This document shows positions 6,047 to 13,894 of a DNA stretch of 31,686 bases, one piece after another. Numbering within the stretch: position 1 is the stretch's first letter; the number at the start of each line of letters is the position of its first letter. Source of the DNA: a virus; the IMG/VR virus record IMGVR_UViG_3300037293_000256, positions 1 through 31,686 of that record. One strand, 5' to 3'. The notes beneath the pieces are model-generated. The model worked only from the letters and a program-made list of their open reading frames with translations. It ran no database searches and was not told the DNA's origin. A program made the translations under genes and the position numbers.

Positions 6047-6585
6047 CAGCCCAACCCTCCCTGCGTCTCGATGGCCCAGAGCAGGATCGCGATGGCATCG
6101 GCCTCGTTGTCATCGACCGGGCTGAACCCGCGCTTGCGGGCGGCGTCAATCATCGCTTGTTTGTTCGCGTTGCCTTGGCCCGTCAGGAATTTCTTGATGG
6201 TGCCAACCGGGACTCCTTGGTACGGCACGCCGCGCAACTCGCCCCAGCTGGTCAGAACAGCCAGCAGACCCCCAAAAACATGGGCTGCGTCGGTGCCTGC
6301 GTGGCGGCGCACTTCTTCGAAATAGATCGCCTCGATCGGCCCTGACAGACGGTCGATCTCGGTCAGCCAGTTGGTAAAGCGCAGATAGCGCATGCCGCCG
6401 CCGTCATATCGGCTTGGCTTGAAGCTGACGGTGCCGCTGGTGATCAGGCCGTCAAAGCCGCGGATGGCCCAGCCGGTTGTGGTGCCGAGGTCAAGCGCGA
6501 GGATCGTGCGTGGGCCCTGTGCAGGCGGCATGGGCGTTTTCGGGGTTGCGCCGAGATTGGCGTCGGCGAGAGTCGTATCAGCCAT
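6046..6585 (-). CDS. RuvC-like Holliday junction resolvase
   Basis: A 179-residue RNase-H-fold nuclease. The expected acidic residues are in place: D32 in L-A-L-D-L-G-T-T-T-G, E90/E91 in Y-F-E-E-V, and D158/D159 and D163 in V-D-D-N-E-A-D-A. G-Q-G-N-A-N-K-Q-A-M (137-146) is also typical of RuvC-type proteins. Such enzymes cut four-way junctions left by phage replication and recombination using two metal ions. The start is placed at the ATG at 6585, which has AAGAGGAG 6-13 bases upstream. A longer frame reaching 6717 would add a low-complexity leader with no ribosome-binding site. It follows the primase gene after 107 bases. Confidence 0.85.
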   Translation of the reverse strand: MADTTLADANLGATPKTPMPPAQGPRTILALDLGTTTGWAIRGFDGLITSGTVSFKPSRYDGGGMRYLRFTNWLTEIDRLSGPIEAIYFEEVRRHAGTDAAHVFGGLLAVLTSWGELRGVPYQGVPVGTIKKFLTGQGNANKQAMIDAARKRGFSPVDDNEADAIAILLWAIETQGGLG

Positions 6586-6692
6586 GAGTGGTCTCCTCTT
6601 CTGGTTGGCTGCTCGGGTGGAAGACGACGGCGGTTGATGCTTGGCGGTACCGGCCGCCGTCGTCGGATGGATGGATTGGTGGCGAGGGTGGC

Positions 6693-9638
6693 TCATGGGT
6701 CGAGCTCCTTGAGCCAATTGGGCTTGGGGGAACCCTGTGAACCTTGATTTCGAGGTTCACACCGAGGTTCACACTCACATGCCTCTGATATCGTTGACGT
6801 TTGTGAACCTTGTGAACCTTGTGAACCTATTCCGGGCCCATCCCTATCGTGCGCGTGCGCACGTGCCCGCGTATGTGAAGGGGTGGAAAAAGGTTCACAA
6901 GGTTCACAAGGTTCACATTTGCCAGCAGGATCAGTGGGTTGGAAGTGTGAACCTCGGTTTTGAAGGTTCACACCACCCCCCAAAGGTTCACACTCCTTTT
7001 CGCCCTCAGGTTGATCTGACGAATTCTGCGTCTCTTTGAACAGTTCAAGTTTCCACTTTGCAGCCCTCCGATACGTTCCCGCTGACCGCAGCCGGACGCT
7101 CGCGTGGCCGACATTGAAGATGCGATCACGCATCTTTGTGAGCGACATTCCAAACGCCGTTTTCTGAGCGCGCTCGGTATGACCAGATATTGGCGGCCCC
7201 GGATCGCAGAACGTGGCGACATCGAAGAGATCTGCGGAGGCCACTTCCGCGGTCCCAAACCGATCCCACCAGGCGGCAATGAAGGCACTCCATCCTGCGC
7301 CTTCGCTGTCAGAGGCCGCCATCATGTCCTCGAGGTTGGTCAGAAACCCGGGAATGCCAGCCGTCGCCAGCACGCCCCCAATCACCTGCGCCCAGTTCTC
7401 GTAGGAGCCGATGGTCTTTGTGGCACGCGGCTTGCCAGCGGCAATCCACGCCTGGCAGAGCGTCAGGCAGGCCGCCACGATGCGTGCGCGATTGGCGCGG
7501 ATCCAGACCATAAGATCTGGGTGGCGGAAGCCGCCGCGCTGCCATGGACGTTCAACATTGGCATCGAGCCGGATGCGCACAAGGCGGCGGGCCATCTCGT
7601 TGGAGAACTCGGGGTTGTTGCCGGTCGCGATCCAGAGGCAGCGGATTGGCAGACGGGTCATTTCCGAGACCCCAAGCACGCGGTCCTCCCAGAAGGGCGC
7701 GGTCAGCGCGGCCGCGACGGCCGAGCTGTCGAGCTTGGCACGCAAGTTGTCGATCAGGATCATCGAGGGGATCTGGCGCAGCTTGGCGGTGACGCGCTTG
7801 CGCCATTCCTCGTCATCGCGCCCCTCGGTCATGACGCTGGCCCCAGTGCCGGTCAGGATGGTGGCCACGGCATCAACCATCAGCGTCGCGCCGGTGCCTG
7901 GTGTGGGCTTCTCGATCAGGTGCAGCGGCGTCGGACCATCTACCATGCCGCGCAGAAAGCCGAGCAGCAGCAGGGCGACAACATGGGCGCGTTCTGCCTC
8001 GCCGGTGAATGGGAAGTCCCCAAACAGGTCTTCGCAGATCAATTCGCGCGCAGCGGTAATTTCAGCCTCACTGGGCCGTTTTGGGATATCCGGCACGGTA
8101 AAGCCTGGTGCGGGCACATAGAGCAGCCGCGCGTCCGGGTGATAGCCCGGCATGGTGATCAGCGTGCCACTGCGGCCAAAGACTGGCGTGTTGACGATGC
8201 CTGTGAGCACCGGCAGAGCTGGGTCGGGCGTGGCCAGCACGGATTTGACCGTGGCAACCGGCGGCGGCGCTGGCAGCAATTCTCCCTTGGCGTTTTCGCG
8301 CACCCACCGGGCGAGGCGTGCCAGCATGTGGCGCAGGCGTTCCTCGTTCAGCATTGTAGCGACAGGGCGGCCTTCGTCGTCCGGCACCACCCATGTGGGC
8401 TGGCCCGCAAAGCGATAAACCCAAGGCTTGCGGTTCGAGGCCATGATGACGCTCCAGACCTGCGCAACCGCGCGGCCAAGGTCGCCCTCATCGGCGCGCA
8501 GGACGGGGATCTCGTTGCCAGTGCCCTGGTAGTTCAGAGGCCGGTGCTGACCAATTTGCAGCACGGCATCGGCATCGACTTCTTGCTCGGTTGCCTCGAT
8601 CAAACGCGCCACGGCCGACGAACCGGCCTGCAGCAACATGTCGTTAAAGTCCTCGCCCTCCTCGGGCGGTAGCGCGATGGCGACGTCTCGGCCTTGTGCA
8701 CGAAGCCTGCGAGCGCTGGCCTCAGCGGCACGCAATCCCGCACCGGATGCATCGTGATCGGCCAAGATCAGCACGCGCTGCCCGGCCGGGGGTAGTTCCA
8801 CCTGCTCAAGCCCGGAGGTGGAGAGCGTCGCCCAGACCGGCAGGTCGGGACAGGCCGTCATGACCGCGAGACCGGTTTCGATGCCTTCGCAAAGCGCAAC
8901 CCGCCCATCTTTGCCAATCGGCGCAAGGCGCACGGCCCCGCCTGCGATCCGACCCAGCATCATCTTGGGCTTGGCGATCGGGGCCTTGCGCACCTCGTTC
9001 GCGTCCTGAACGAGGTAAGTACGGTGCAACCCGATCACATCACCGCTGCGATCGCGCACCTGGCCAAGAAGCGCGGCAAAGCCGGTCTTGGTTTCCCAAT
9101 GGGTCAGATCGTTATGAAACAGCAGATCGCTGTCCGTGGGCAATGCCAAGCCACGCCCTTGCAGATATTGCGCCGCAGGCGTCTGCGCGATCGGCACAGC
9201 GCGGGACAGGATATGGGCGATATCCTGCGCTGCGTCCCGTTTTGGCGCTGGTTTGGACAAGGGCGCTTGCCGCGCTGGCGCCCCCGGTAGAATGCCAGCC
9301 ATGTCTGCTGCCTCGATGATCAGGTCACGCCCGGTCAGCCCAGTGGCGGCCTCAATGGCGCTGATCGGCCCGCCGCCTTCATTGCCGTCGAAGTCGATCC
9401 AGTCCCCGGCATGCGGCCCGCGCAGGGTGATGACGCAGGAGCCGGTATTGCGCGGTGCATCACCGCGGATATTGGCCAGTCGCCATTCATCACCAACACG
9501 CTTGCCGTTTGGAAACAGACGCGGCACCCAATGCTCGGCCGTCTCACGCAGGCGTTGGACGATCAGGTCCAGATCATAGCGATCGGCTTGCGGCCGCGAC
9601 GGCATCGCGTCGTTGAAATCAATCACGGTGGCAGTCAT
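6693..9638 (-). CDS. Toprim primase-helicase (phage replication protein)
   Basis: A 981-residue replication protein. Residues about 20-110 resemble a primase zinc-binding region that has lost its cysteines. A DUF7146-like part and a Toprim domain follow, with E251 (C-E-G-I-E-T-G-L), D294/D296 (A-D-H-D-A-S-G) and G-E-D-F-N-D at 328-333. Residues 540-700 form an AAA+/helicase-like domain: a P-loop-like E-K-P-T-P-G-T-G-A-T-L (576-586) lacking the usual lysine, a Walker B-like I-L-I-D (about 630) and an A-T-G-N-N sensor (about 672). It should make primers and possibly unwind DNA at the phage origin. The last 90 residues are low-complexity (C-E-P and G-S-Q repeats) and are encoded by the GGTTCAC array. 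The start is at 9638, with GAAGGAGG upstream. Confidence 0.88.
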   Translation of the reverse strand: MTATVIDFNDAMPSRPQADRYDLDLIVQRLRETAEHWVPRLFPNGKRVGDEWRLANIRGDAPRNTGSCVITLRGPHAGDWIDFDGNEGGGPISAIEAATGLTGRDLIIEAADMAGILPGAPARQAPLSKPAPKRDAAQDIAHILSRAVPIAQTPAAQYLQGRGLALPTDSDLLFHNDLTHWETKTGFAALLGQVRDRSGDVIGLHRTYLVQDANEVRKAPIAKPKMMLGRIAGGAVRLAPIGKDGRVALCEGIETGLAVMTACPDLPVWATLSTSGLEQVELPPAGQRVLILADHDASGAGLRAAEASARRLRAQGRDVAIALPPEEGEDFNDMLLQAGSSAVARLIEATEQEVDADAVLQIGQHRPLNYQGTGNEIPVLRADEGDLGRAVAQVWSVIMASNRKPWVYRFAGQPTWVVPDDEGRPVATMLNEERLRHMLARLARWVRENAKGELLPAPPPVATVKSVLATPDPALPVLTGIVNTPVFGRSGTLITMPGYHPDARLLYVPAPGFTVPDIPKRPSEAEITAARELICEDLFGDFPFTGEAERAHVVALLLLGFLRGMVDGPTPLHLIEKPTPGTGATLMVDAVATILTGTGASVMTEGRDDEEWRKRVTAKLRQIPSMILIDNLRAKLDSSAVAAALTAPFWEDRVLGVSEMTRLPIRCLWIATGNNPEFSNEMARRLVRIRLDANVERPWQRGGFRHPDLMVWIRANRARIVAACLTLCQAWIAAGKPRATKTIGSYENWAQVIGGVLATAGIPGFLTNLEDMMAASDSEGAGWSAFIAAWWDRFGTAEVASADLFDVATFCDPGPPISGHTERAQKTAFGMSLTKMRDRIFNVGHASVRLRSAGTYRRAAKWKLELFKETQNSSDQPEGEKECEPLGGGVNLQNRGSHFQPTDPAGKCEPCEPCEPFSTPSHTRARAHAHDRDGPGIGSQGSQGSQTSTISEACECEPRCEPRNQGSQGSPKPNWLKELDP
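6737..6991. repeat. GGTTCAC/GTGAACC iteron array, candidate replication origin
   Basis: Twelve copies of one heptamer lie in 255 bases inside the 3' end of the primase gene. GTGAACC starts at 6737, 6803, 6812, 6821 and 6947. GGTTCAC starts at 6754, 6766, 6892, 6901, 6910, 6965 and 6985. Three exact TGTGAACCT 9-mers in tandem (6802-6828) face three exact AGGTTCACA 9-mers (6891-6917), making a perfect 27-bp inverted repeat around a 62-base spacer. The spacer holds GTGCGCAC and GCACGTGC palindromes. Iterons inside or beside a replication gene are typical of phage and plasmid origins. The GTGAAC core also resembles the type I iteron bound by the P4 alpha primase, as I recall it. Confidence 0.7.
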
Positions 9639-9650
9639 GCGTGGCCTCCT

Positions 9651-10937
9651 TCAGGCAAGGATCAGGAGGCCGCGCTCGGCCCGGGTGATGGCTGTGTAGA
9701 GCCACTGGTTGCGCTCCTCGGCAGAGCGACCGAAGCCGTCATCCACAATGATGACCGTGGGGTACTGGCTGCCCTGAGCTTTGTGGCAGGTGATGGCGTA
9801 TCCCCAGCTGCTTTCGATCAGACCACGGCGCGTTGCCCATTCATGGCGATTGCGGTTCGGGTCGAAGAGGACGTGATCATCGTATTCACCGCGCCAAAAA
9901 TCCTGCTCACCGGCGATCGCAACACCGTCTTCGGTCTGGATCTCGGCGCGGAATGCCCGCGGATTATGCGGATGCGGTCGCACTGCGCTGAGCGTCAGGA
10001 ACATGCCGTTGATCAGCCCGAGATCGTGGCGGTTGCGCAGACAGATGATCTTTTCGCCAGCGCCCGTAGGGTAGTCAGAGGCAAACCCGGCGGCCTGTTT
10101 CATGGCCATGTTGAGCCGTCGGCGCATGGCATTGGTGCTGCAAATCACCTGCCCACTGCGCAGCAGCTGCGCAGGTGTCACGTCATGGCGGGACATTTTC
10201 CAGACATTTTCATCGAAGGACCCAAACGGAATGGGCTCGCCACGGCGAGCCAGGGTCGCCAGCCTCAGAATTGGGCTATCCGCAGCCTGGCGGTGGATTT
10301 CCGTCAGCATCACGTCTGGCTCACCTTTGACGAAGAACCCCTCATCCTTGACAGGTGGCAATTGCCCCGGATCGCCCAACACGAGGATGGGCTTGCCAAA
10401 GGCCAGAAGGTCCTCGGCCATCTGCTTGCCAACCATCGACACCTCGTCGAGCACAAGAAGATCAGCATCGCGCAGGTCAGATTGCGGGTTCAGCACGAAT
10501 TGCGGCTCGTGGATGTGGTCGAGCCGGAGTTTCAGCTGCGCAATCTGCGCCTGGGCAAAGCCGCGCTCAGCCGCTCCCATACGCGGCAGGTCCCGCTCGA
10601 GCGCCGCCAGATCCTCAGTCACCCGTGCGATTTCCTCGGGCGAGGCTTCGGAATTGCGATAGATCAGACTGTGAATGGTCTGTGCCGGTGTGCCCTTGCG
10701 CGTCATCACCAGGACCGCCTTGCCGGTGAAGGCAGCAAAGAGCACGCCACCCAGACCACCCGGCGTCATGGGCTCGAGACCAAGCGCCTGCATGGCCAGG
10801 TTCGTGATCGTGGTTTTTCCCGTCCCTGCGAACCCGAAAACGCGCAGGGTCTGCTGCTGGTGACGGCGGTTCAGATACCAGTCCCTGATGACCGCTATGG
10901 CCTTCGCTTGCGCCTCTGAGACAACAATGCTCATCAT
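9651..10937 (-). CDS. RecD/Dda-like SF1B DNA helicase
   Basis: A 428-residue helicase. Walker A is G-F-A-G-T-G-K-T-T at 35-43. Walker B is L-V-L-D-E-V-S-M, motif III is G-D-P-G-Q-L-P-P-V, and the UvrD_C_2-type end contains Y-A-I-T-C-H-K-A-Q-G-S-Q and L-Y-T-A-I-T-R-A-E-R. This is the layout of short phage helicases of the RecD2/Dda group, which move 5' to 3' on single-stranded DNA and help replication start or recombination. The start is the ATG at 10937 (or the next ATG at 10934). Both follow GGAGGT, and the first overlaps the preceding stop codon as ATGA. The neighbouring nuclease gene upstream suggests the two act together like a minimal RecBCD/AddAB pair; that is inference. Confidence 0.92.
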   Translation of the reverse strand: MMSIVVSEAQAKAIAVIRDWYLNRRHQQQTLRVFGFAGTGKTTITNLAMQALGLEPMTPGGLGGVLFAAFTGKAVLVMTRKGTPAQTIHSLIYRNSEASPEEIARVTEDLAALERDLPRMGAAERGFAQAQIAQLKLRLDHIHEPQFVLNPQSDLRDADLLVLDEVSMVGKQMAEDLLAFGKPILVLGDPGQLPPVKDEGFFVKGEPDVMLTEIHRQAADSPILRLATLARRGEPIPFGSFDENVWKMSRHDVTPAQLLRSGQVICSTNAMRRRLNMAMKQAAGFASDYPTGAGEKIICLRNRHDLGLINGMFLTLSAVRPHPHNPRAFRAEIQTEDGVAIAGEQDFWRGEYDDHVLFDPNRNRHEWATRRGLIESSWGYAITCHKAQGSQYPTVIIVDDGFGRSAEERNQWLYTAITRAERGLLILA

Positions 10938-11704
10938 CGCACCTCCGACCAGCAGCGCGCGCTGAAAGGGCAGAAGCGGCAAAGGTAGAAATCGGCATGG
11001 GCGGCGACGCGGGGCAGAAGATCGCCTGCATCCGCGGCGCGCAGTACGTCCACCGCCTTGTCTGAGAGCGCCTGTGCAGCGGCCGCGTCAAAGGGCACAT
11101 GCTCGTGGTAAAGCTCGCAGGTGTCCTTGTTCAGCGCGGTGAACAGCGCGGCTTCAAGCTCCATATAGGCCATGTAAATCTGCATCTGCGCGAAATAGAC
11201 CGGCTTCGACGCCCGCACGCCCTTCTTGGCCGTGTCGTTCCAACTCGACGCCTTCAGCGCCTTGTGCTCCCAGAGCACCGGCCAGGGAATTTCAAGGTTG
11301 GGGCCGCCAACGATGACGCCATCGACATGACCACGGATGCGGCCACCTGCAGTCTCGAAGCCGAACTGGCCACCGCCGCGCTTTTCAGTACGCAGATCAA
11401 ACCCCGCCGCACGCAGCCAGCGGATGGCGAGATCCTCGAACACGTGACCGGCCTCGAAGATGCGCAGGGTGCGGCCTTCAAACTCTTTCCCCGGATCCAC
11501 CGGCGTCTTGGTGAATTCATAGACGAGCCGGCGCGCACAGGGTTCGCCAATGCGGCTGGCACCAAGATAGTCGCGCGGCCGCTCGTGGACGCGTTCAGCA
11601 ACAAGGGCGCTATCGATATGAACGTTGATCCGCGCCCCGAGGGGCTGCGGGTCCATGGCCGCACGTCCGTAGACGCAGCTGGATTTATGGTTCAGGTCAA
11701 GCAT
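10934..11704 (-). CDS. Cas4/RecB-like PD-(D/E)XK nuclease with cysteine cluster
   Basis: A 256-residue exonuclease-type protein. The active-site series is G-H-V-D at 125-128, then E146-H-K148 (W-E-H-K-A), followed by Q-M-Q-I-Y at 173-177. Four cysteines are placed as in iron-sulfur nucleases of the Cas4/AddB type: C56 near the N-terminus (G-E-P-C) and C242, C245 and C251 at the C-terminus. A 4Fe-4S cluster is therefore likely. The enzyme should resect DNA ends to feed the Sak4-like annealing protein upstream in the operon. The start is set at 11704 because GGAG lies 7 bases upstream; the ATG at 11710 is too close to it. It overlaps the helicase gene by four bases. Confidence 0.88.
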   Translation of the reverse strand: MLDLNHKSSCVYGRAAMDPQPLGARINVHIDSALVAERVHERPRDYLGASRIGEPCARRLVYEFTKTPVDPGKEFEGRTLRIFEAGHVFEDLAIRWLRAAGFDLRTEKRGGGQFGFETAGGRIRGHVDGVIVGGPNLEIPWPVLWEHKALKASSWNDTAKKGVRASKPVYFAQMQIYMAYMELEAALFTALNKDTCELYHEHVPFDAAAAQALSDKAVDVLRAADAGDLLPRVAAHADFYLCRFCPFSARCWSEVR

Positions 11705-11716
11705 ACTCATCTCCGA

Positions 11717-12085
11717 TCAAAAGGGGATATCGCCAGCGTCGGACTGACGGCGCATGGAGGCCTGAAAGCCGTCCACACAGGCTTCGATCAGCCCATCGAT
11801 GTCCTCAGCCGGGCGGTCAAAAAACGCGTCCATCAGGCCAAGGTCTGTCAATGCGTCCGCTAAGGCGCGGCGCGTCTCACGGATCGCGCGGGTTTCCATG
11901 TCGGTCTTGTCGATCATTCCAAAATTCCTCCGAGCGATGGCGCTGCCCACCGTGAGGCAGGCCATCGAACAAAATCGGTGATGGGGATGGCGGTCCCATC
12001 GCAGCAGATGACAGTAGCCGAAGCCCCTGGCTTCCCTGCCGCAGAGCGCGCAGGGAACACGGCGGGCGAGGTCGACGCGGCTCAC
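11717..12085 (-). CDS. Zinc-finger hypothetical protein (DUF6511-like?)
   Basis: A 122-residue protein starting at a GTG at 12085 that overlaps the previous stop codon (GTGA). Residues about 10-45 carry a four-cysteine zinc-binding pattern: C-A-L-C-G-R-E-A-R-G-F-G-Y-C, then R-F-C-S-M-A-C. The remainder is helical and acidic, ending in D-I-P-F. The C-x2-C-G-R-E-x-x-G-F-G opening recalls DUF6511 proteins of Rhodobacterales phages, but I am unsure of the family name. A longer frame running to 12301 reads through the coding region of the neighbouring gene and is rejected. Likely roles are DNA or protein binding within the recombination module. Confidence 0.7.
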   Translation of the reverse strand: MSRVDLARRVPCALCGREARGFGYCHLLRWDRHPHHRFCSMACLTVGSAIARRNFGMIDKTDMETRAIRETRRALADALTDLGLMDAFFDRPAEDIDGLIEACVDGFQASMRRQSDAGDIPF

Positions 12086-12315
12086 CCCATGAGCAGGTCG
12101 TCCAGCTTTTCCCGGTCCGCTGGATCGGGTCCTTGCGTCCGCCGCTGCGAGGCCAGCACGATGAAGCGGCTGATCGCGTTTGACGCCATGCATTCGAGAT
12201 CCTTTCGCGTGAGGGTGGCGATGGGGCGGTCGAGCCGCCCCCGCGCTTCCAGCCAACGCCCCATTGCGAGGGCCGCTTGCGTGGTGACATGCGTCTGCCA
12301 TTCATCCGGGCTCAT
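12082..12315 (-). CDS. Small hypothetical protein of the recombination operon
   Basis: A 77-residue protein overlapping its neighbours by four bases at each end (ATGA with the gene ending at 12312, GTGA with the gene starting at 12085). Such double coupling is strong evidence that it is translated. It is predicted to be mostly helical (residues 5-25 and 38-60, with W-Q-T-H-V-T-T-Q-A-A-L-A-M-G-R-W) and has no known motif. Its place between the ssDNA-binding candidate and the zinc-finger protein suggests an accessory role in replication or recombination. Confidence 0.7.
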   Translation of the reverse strand: MSPDEWQTHVTTQAALAMGRWLEARGRLDRPIATLTRKDLECMASNAISRFIVLASQRRTQGPDPADREKLDDLLMG

Positions 12316-13040
12316 GGATTCAGCCAGGCTGGGCCACCAGCGGGTTTGGCGGCGTCAGCAGGTGGCGCAGGCTGAGCACTGGGTTGGGCTGCGGGTGCCG
12401 ACCATGCTGGCGTCGCGGGCGTACCGGCGGGCTGCGATTGCCCCCAGGCAGGTGCCGCTGACACAGGCGCAGCTGCTGCCGGGCGTGGGCGGTTCGACGG
12501 CTGCGCCGGGACCACCTCGCCTGCCATGACCTTTTGCCATTCCGGCGCGGTGGGCAGGATCACATGGTCGAGCTTGTTGGCGTCCTTGTAGGCTGGGTTC
12601 CGGTTTGGCTCGACCTGGATCTTCGCGACAAAGGTGATGCCGTCGAGATCGGCGAGGCCCCGTAGCATGCGCTTGGCCTTCGCAGCCTCGCTCATGTCCT
12701 CGGGGTTCAGCCCAAGCGCGCTGTCGATCATCGACCGGAAGGCCGATTTGGAGATTTTCCACCCGATCGACTGGCCCTGCTCATCGAGCTTGCCGCCCTG
12801 AACGGTGAAGTTCTGCCAGAACTTGCGCCGGGCAAACGGGCCCTCGGCCACGGTGAACTCGGCATCCACCATCAGTACATCACTGCCAGGTTGGTTCGAG
12901 GCCTTCAGCAGACCGCGATCCACCTCGCTCATGCCGTCGGTGCCGCCCTTGCGGATGGACATGGTCACCTTGGCGAAAGTGCCGTCAGGGATCAGATCGC
13001 CGGATTGCTGCGGCGCGACGTCGTTCATATCGAAGGTCAT
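12312..13040 (-). CDS. Probable phage ssDNA-binding protein (DUF669-like)
   Basis: A 242-residue protein. Residues 1-165 look like a beta-rich OB-fold-type domain (F-A-K-V-T-M-S-I-R-K-G-G, W-Q-N-F-T-V-Q-G-G, G-I-T-F-V-A-K-I-Q-V-E). Residues 170-235 are a flexible P/A/Q-rich linker, and the chain ends in a short conserved-looking tip, G-G-P-A-W-L-N-P. A folded domain, a disordered linker and a short binding tip is the plan of single-stranded DNA-binding proteins, though the tip here is hydrophobic, not acidic. Phages with Sak4 annealing proteins often encode such a partner next door, and that gene is 5 bases upstream here. The assignment is therefore from layout and context; a DUF669-type label is also possible. 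Confidence 0.6.
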   Translation of the reverse strand: MTFDMNDVAPQQSGDLIPDGTFAKVTMSIRKGGTDGMSEVDRGLLKASNQPGSDVLMVDAEFTVAEGPFARRKFWQNFTVQGGKLDEQGQSIGWKISKSAFRSMIDSALGLNPEDMSEAAKAKRMLRGLADLDGITFVAKIQVEPNRNPAYKDANKLDHVILPTAPEWQKVMAGEVVPAQPSNRPRPAAAAPVSAAPAWGQSQPAGTPATPAWSAPAAQPSAQPAPPADAAKPAGGPAWLNP

Positions 13041-13045
13041 GGAGA

Positions 13046-13894
13046 TTATCCTTTCTGGGTCTGGTTGATCTTGGTGAGAAGCGCGCCGAGATCGGCGGAC
13101 TCAGTCATGTCGAGGCGACCTGAGCGGTCCTTGGCGGGCAGGCCCCAGGGATTGCCAGAACGACACACCAGGCGGCGCACCTCCCCCTTGTCGGGGTCGT
13201 GGCGCCATGTGATGGCGCCGTCCGGGCCGGTTTCCGGGCTGAAGAGGCCGAGCGTCATCACCTGATCAACGATGCCGGGCAGTTCTCGTGCCACCTTGCC
13301 GCCTTCCATCTGCGGCTGGAATGTCACCCGGTTCATGTCGTCGACGACCTTCTCGAGGATGCCGACAAAGATGACGGTGCGCCCCGGCGCATGCTGAAGA
13401 TGCTTCAGCAGGCCGATCACCTCGCGCGCCAGAAGCCCGTAGGCGCCGCGGGTGTCCGGCTTGCCGGTGCGTTCCGACAGCGCCTCGGGCCGGGTCTTGG
13501 CCCAGGCCATAGCCTGTCGCGTCAGATCGGTGATGCTGTCGACAAACACGATGCTCTTTGCATCAAGGCGGGCGGCCAACTCGGGATGCTGCCCGCGCAA
13601 ATGGTTATAATGGGCCTCCGAGAAATGCTCATCGGGCTGCGCGGCAGGGTTCGCACCGCCAATCAGGCACGCAATATCCACGGCATCAGCGAAGCGGCGG
13701 ATCGGCAGGCTATCACCGCGCCAATTTTGGACGGATTTGAGGCCCGCTTCAAAGTCGAGACAGACGGTCCTGTCCTCGGGCATGGTGATCAGCAATGTTG
13801 TTTTGCCGCCACCGCTTTGCCCGAAGATCGCAAGAGTCGTTTTGCCCTGGGCCTCGGCGAGACGTTCATCGGCAGAAAGAATGCGAAGGTTCAT
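13046..13894 (-). CDS. Sak4-like RecA-fold ATPase (AAA_24), DNA annealing
   Basis: A 282-residue ATPase with Walker A G-Q-S-G-G-G-K-T-T at 25-33 and Walker B S-I-V-F-V-D at 114-119, on a single RecA-type core. D-F-E-A-G (47-51) and the length fit the AAA_24/Sak4 group, phage single-strand annealing proteins that work with an SSB. It should pair complementary strands during recombination-dependent phage replication. Neighbours support this: an SSB-like gene directly downstream, and a nuclease, a helicase and a RuvC-like resolvase further along the operon. Its ATG overlaps the preceding stop codon (ATGA at 13894-13891). Use of a RadA- or DnaB-like function instead is less likely, given the lack of extra domains. 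Confidence 0.85.
   Translation of the reverse strand: MNLRILSADERLAEAQGKTTLAIFGQSGGGKTTLLITMPEDRTVCLDFEAGLKSVQNWRGDSLPIRRFADAVDIACLIGGANPAAQPDEHFSEAHYNHLRGQHPELAARLDAKSIVFVDSITDLTRQAMAWAKTRPEALSERTGKPDTRGAYGLLAREVIGLLKHLQHAPGRTVIFVGILEKVVDDMNRVTFQPQMEGGKVARELPGIVDQVMTLGLFSPETGPDGAITWRHDPDKGEVRRLVCRSGNPWGLPAKDRSGRLDMTESADLGALLTKINQTQKG

Noticed and set aside
6802-6917. Repeat array as a CRISPR
   Set aside because: The units are 9 bp in tandem without unique spacers, in both orientations, and there are no cas genes; it fits iterons instead.
7104-8672. A 522-codon open frame on the plus strand opposite the primase gene
   Set aside because: It is antisense to a well-supported gene with Toprim and AAA-like motifs. 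Long antisense frames are common in GC-rich DNA, and it shows no recognisable domain.
9411-10919. A 502-codon open frame on the plus strand opposite the primase and helicase genes
   Set aside because: Antisense to two genes with clear catalytic motifs; its composition is H/R/Q-rich as expected for a shadow frame.
11717-12301. Long 194-codon version of the zinc-finger gene
   Set aside because: Its first 72 codons overlap the coupled 77-residue gene in another frame; the GTGA junction at 12085 is the better start.
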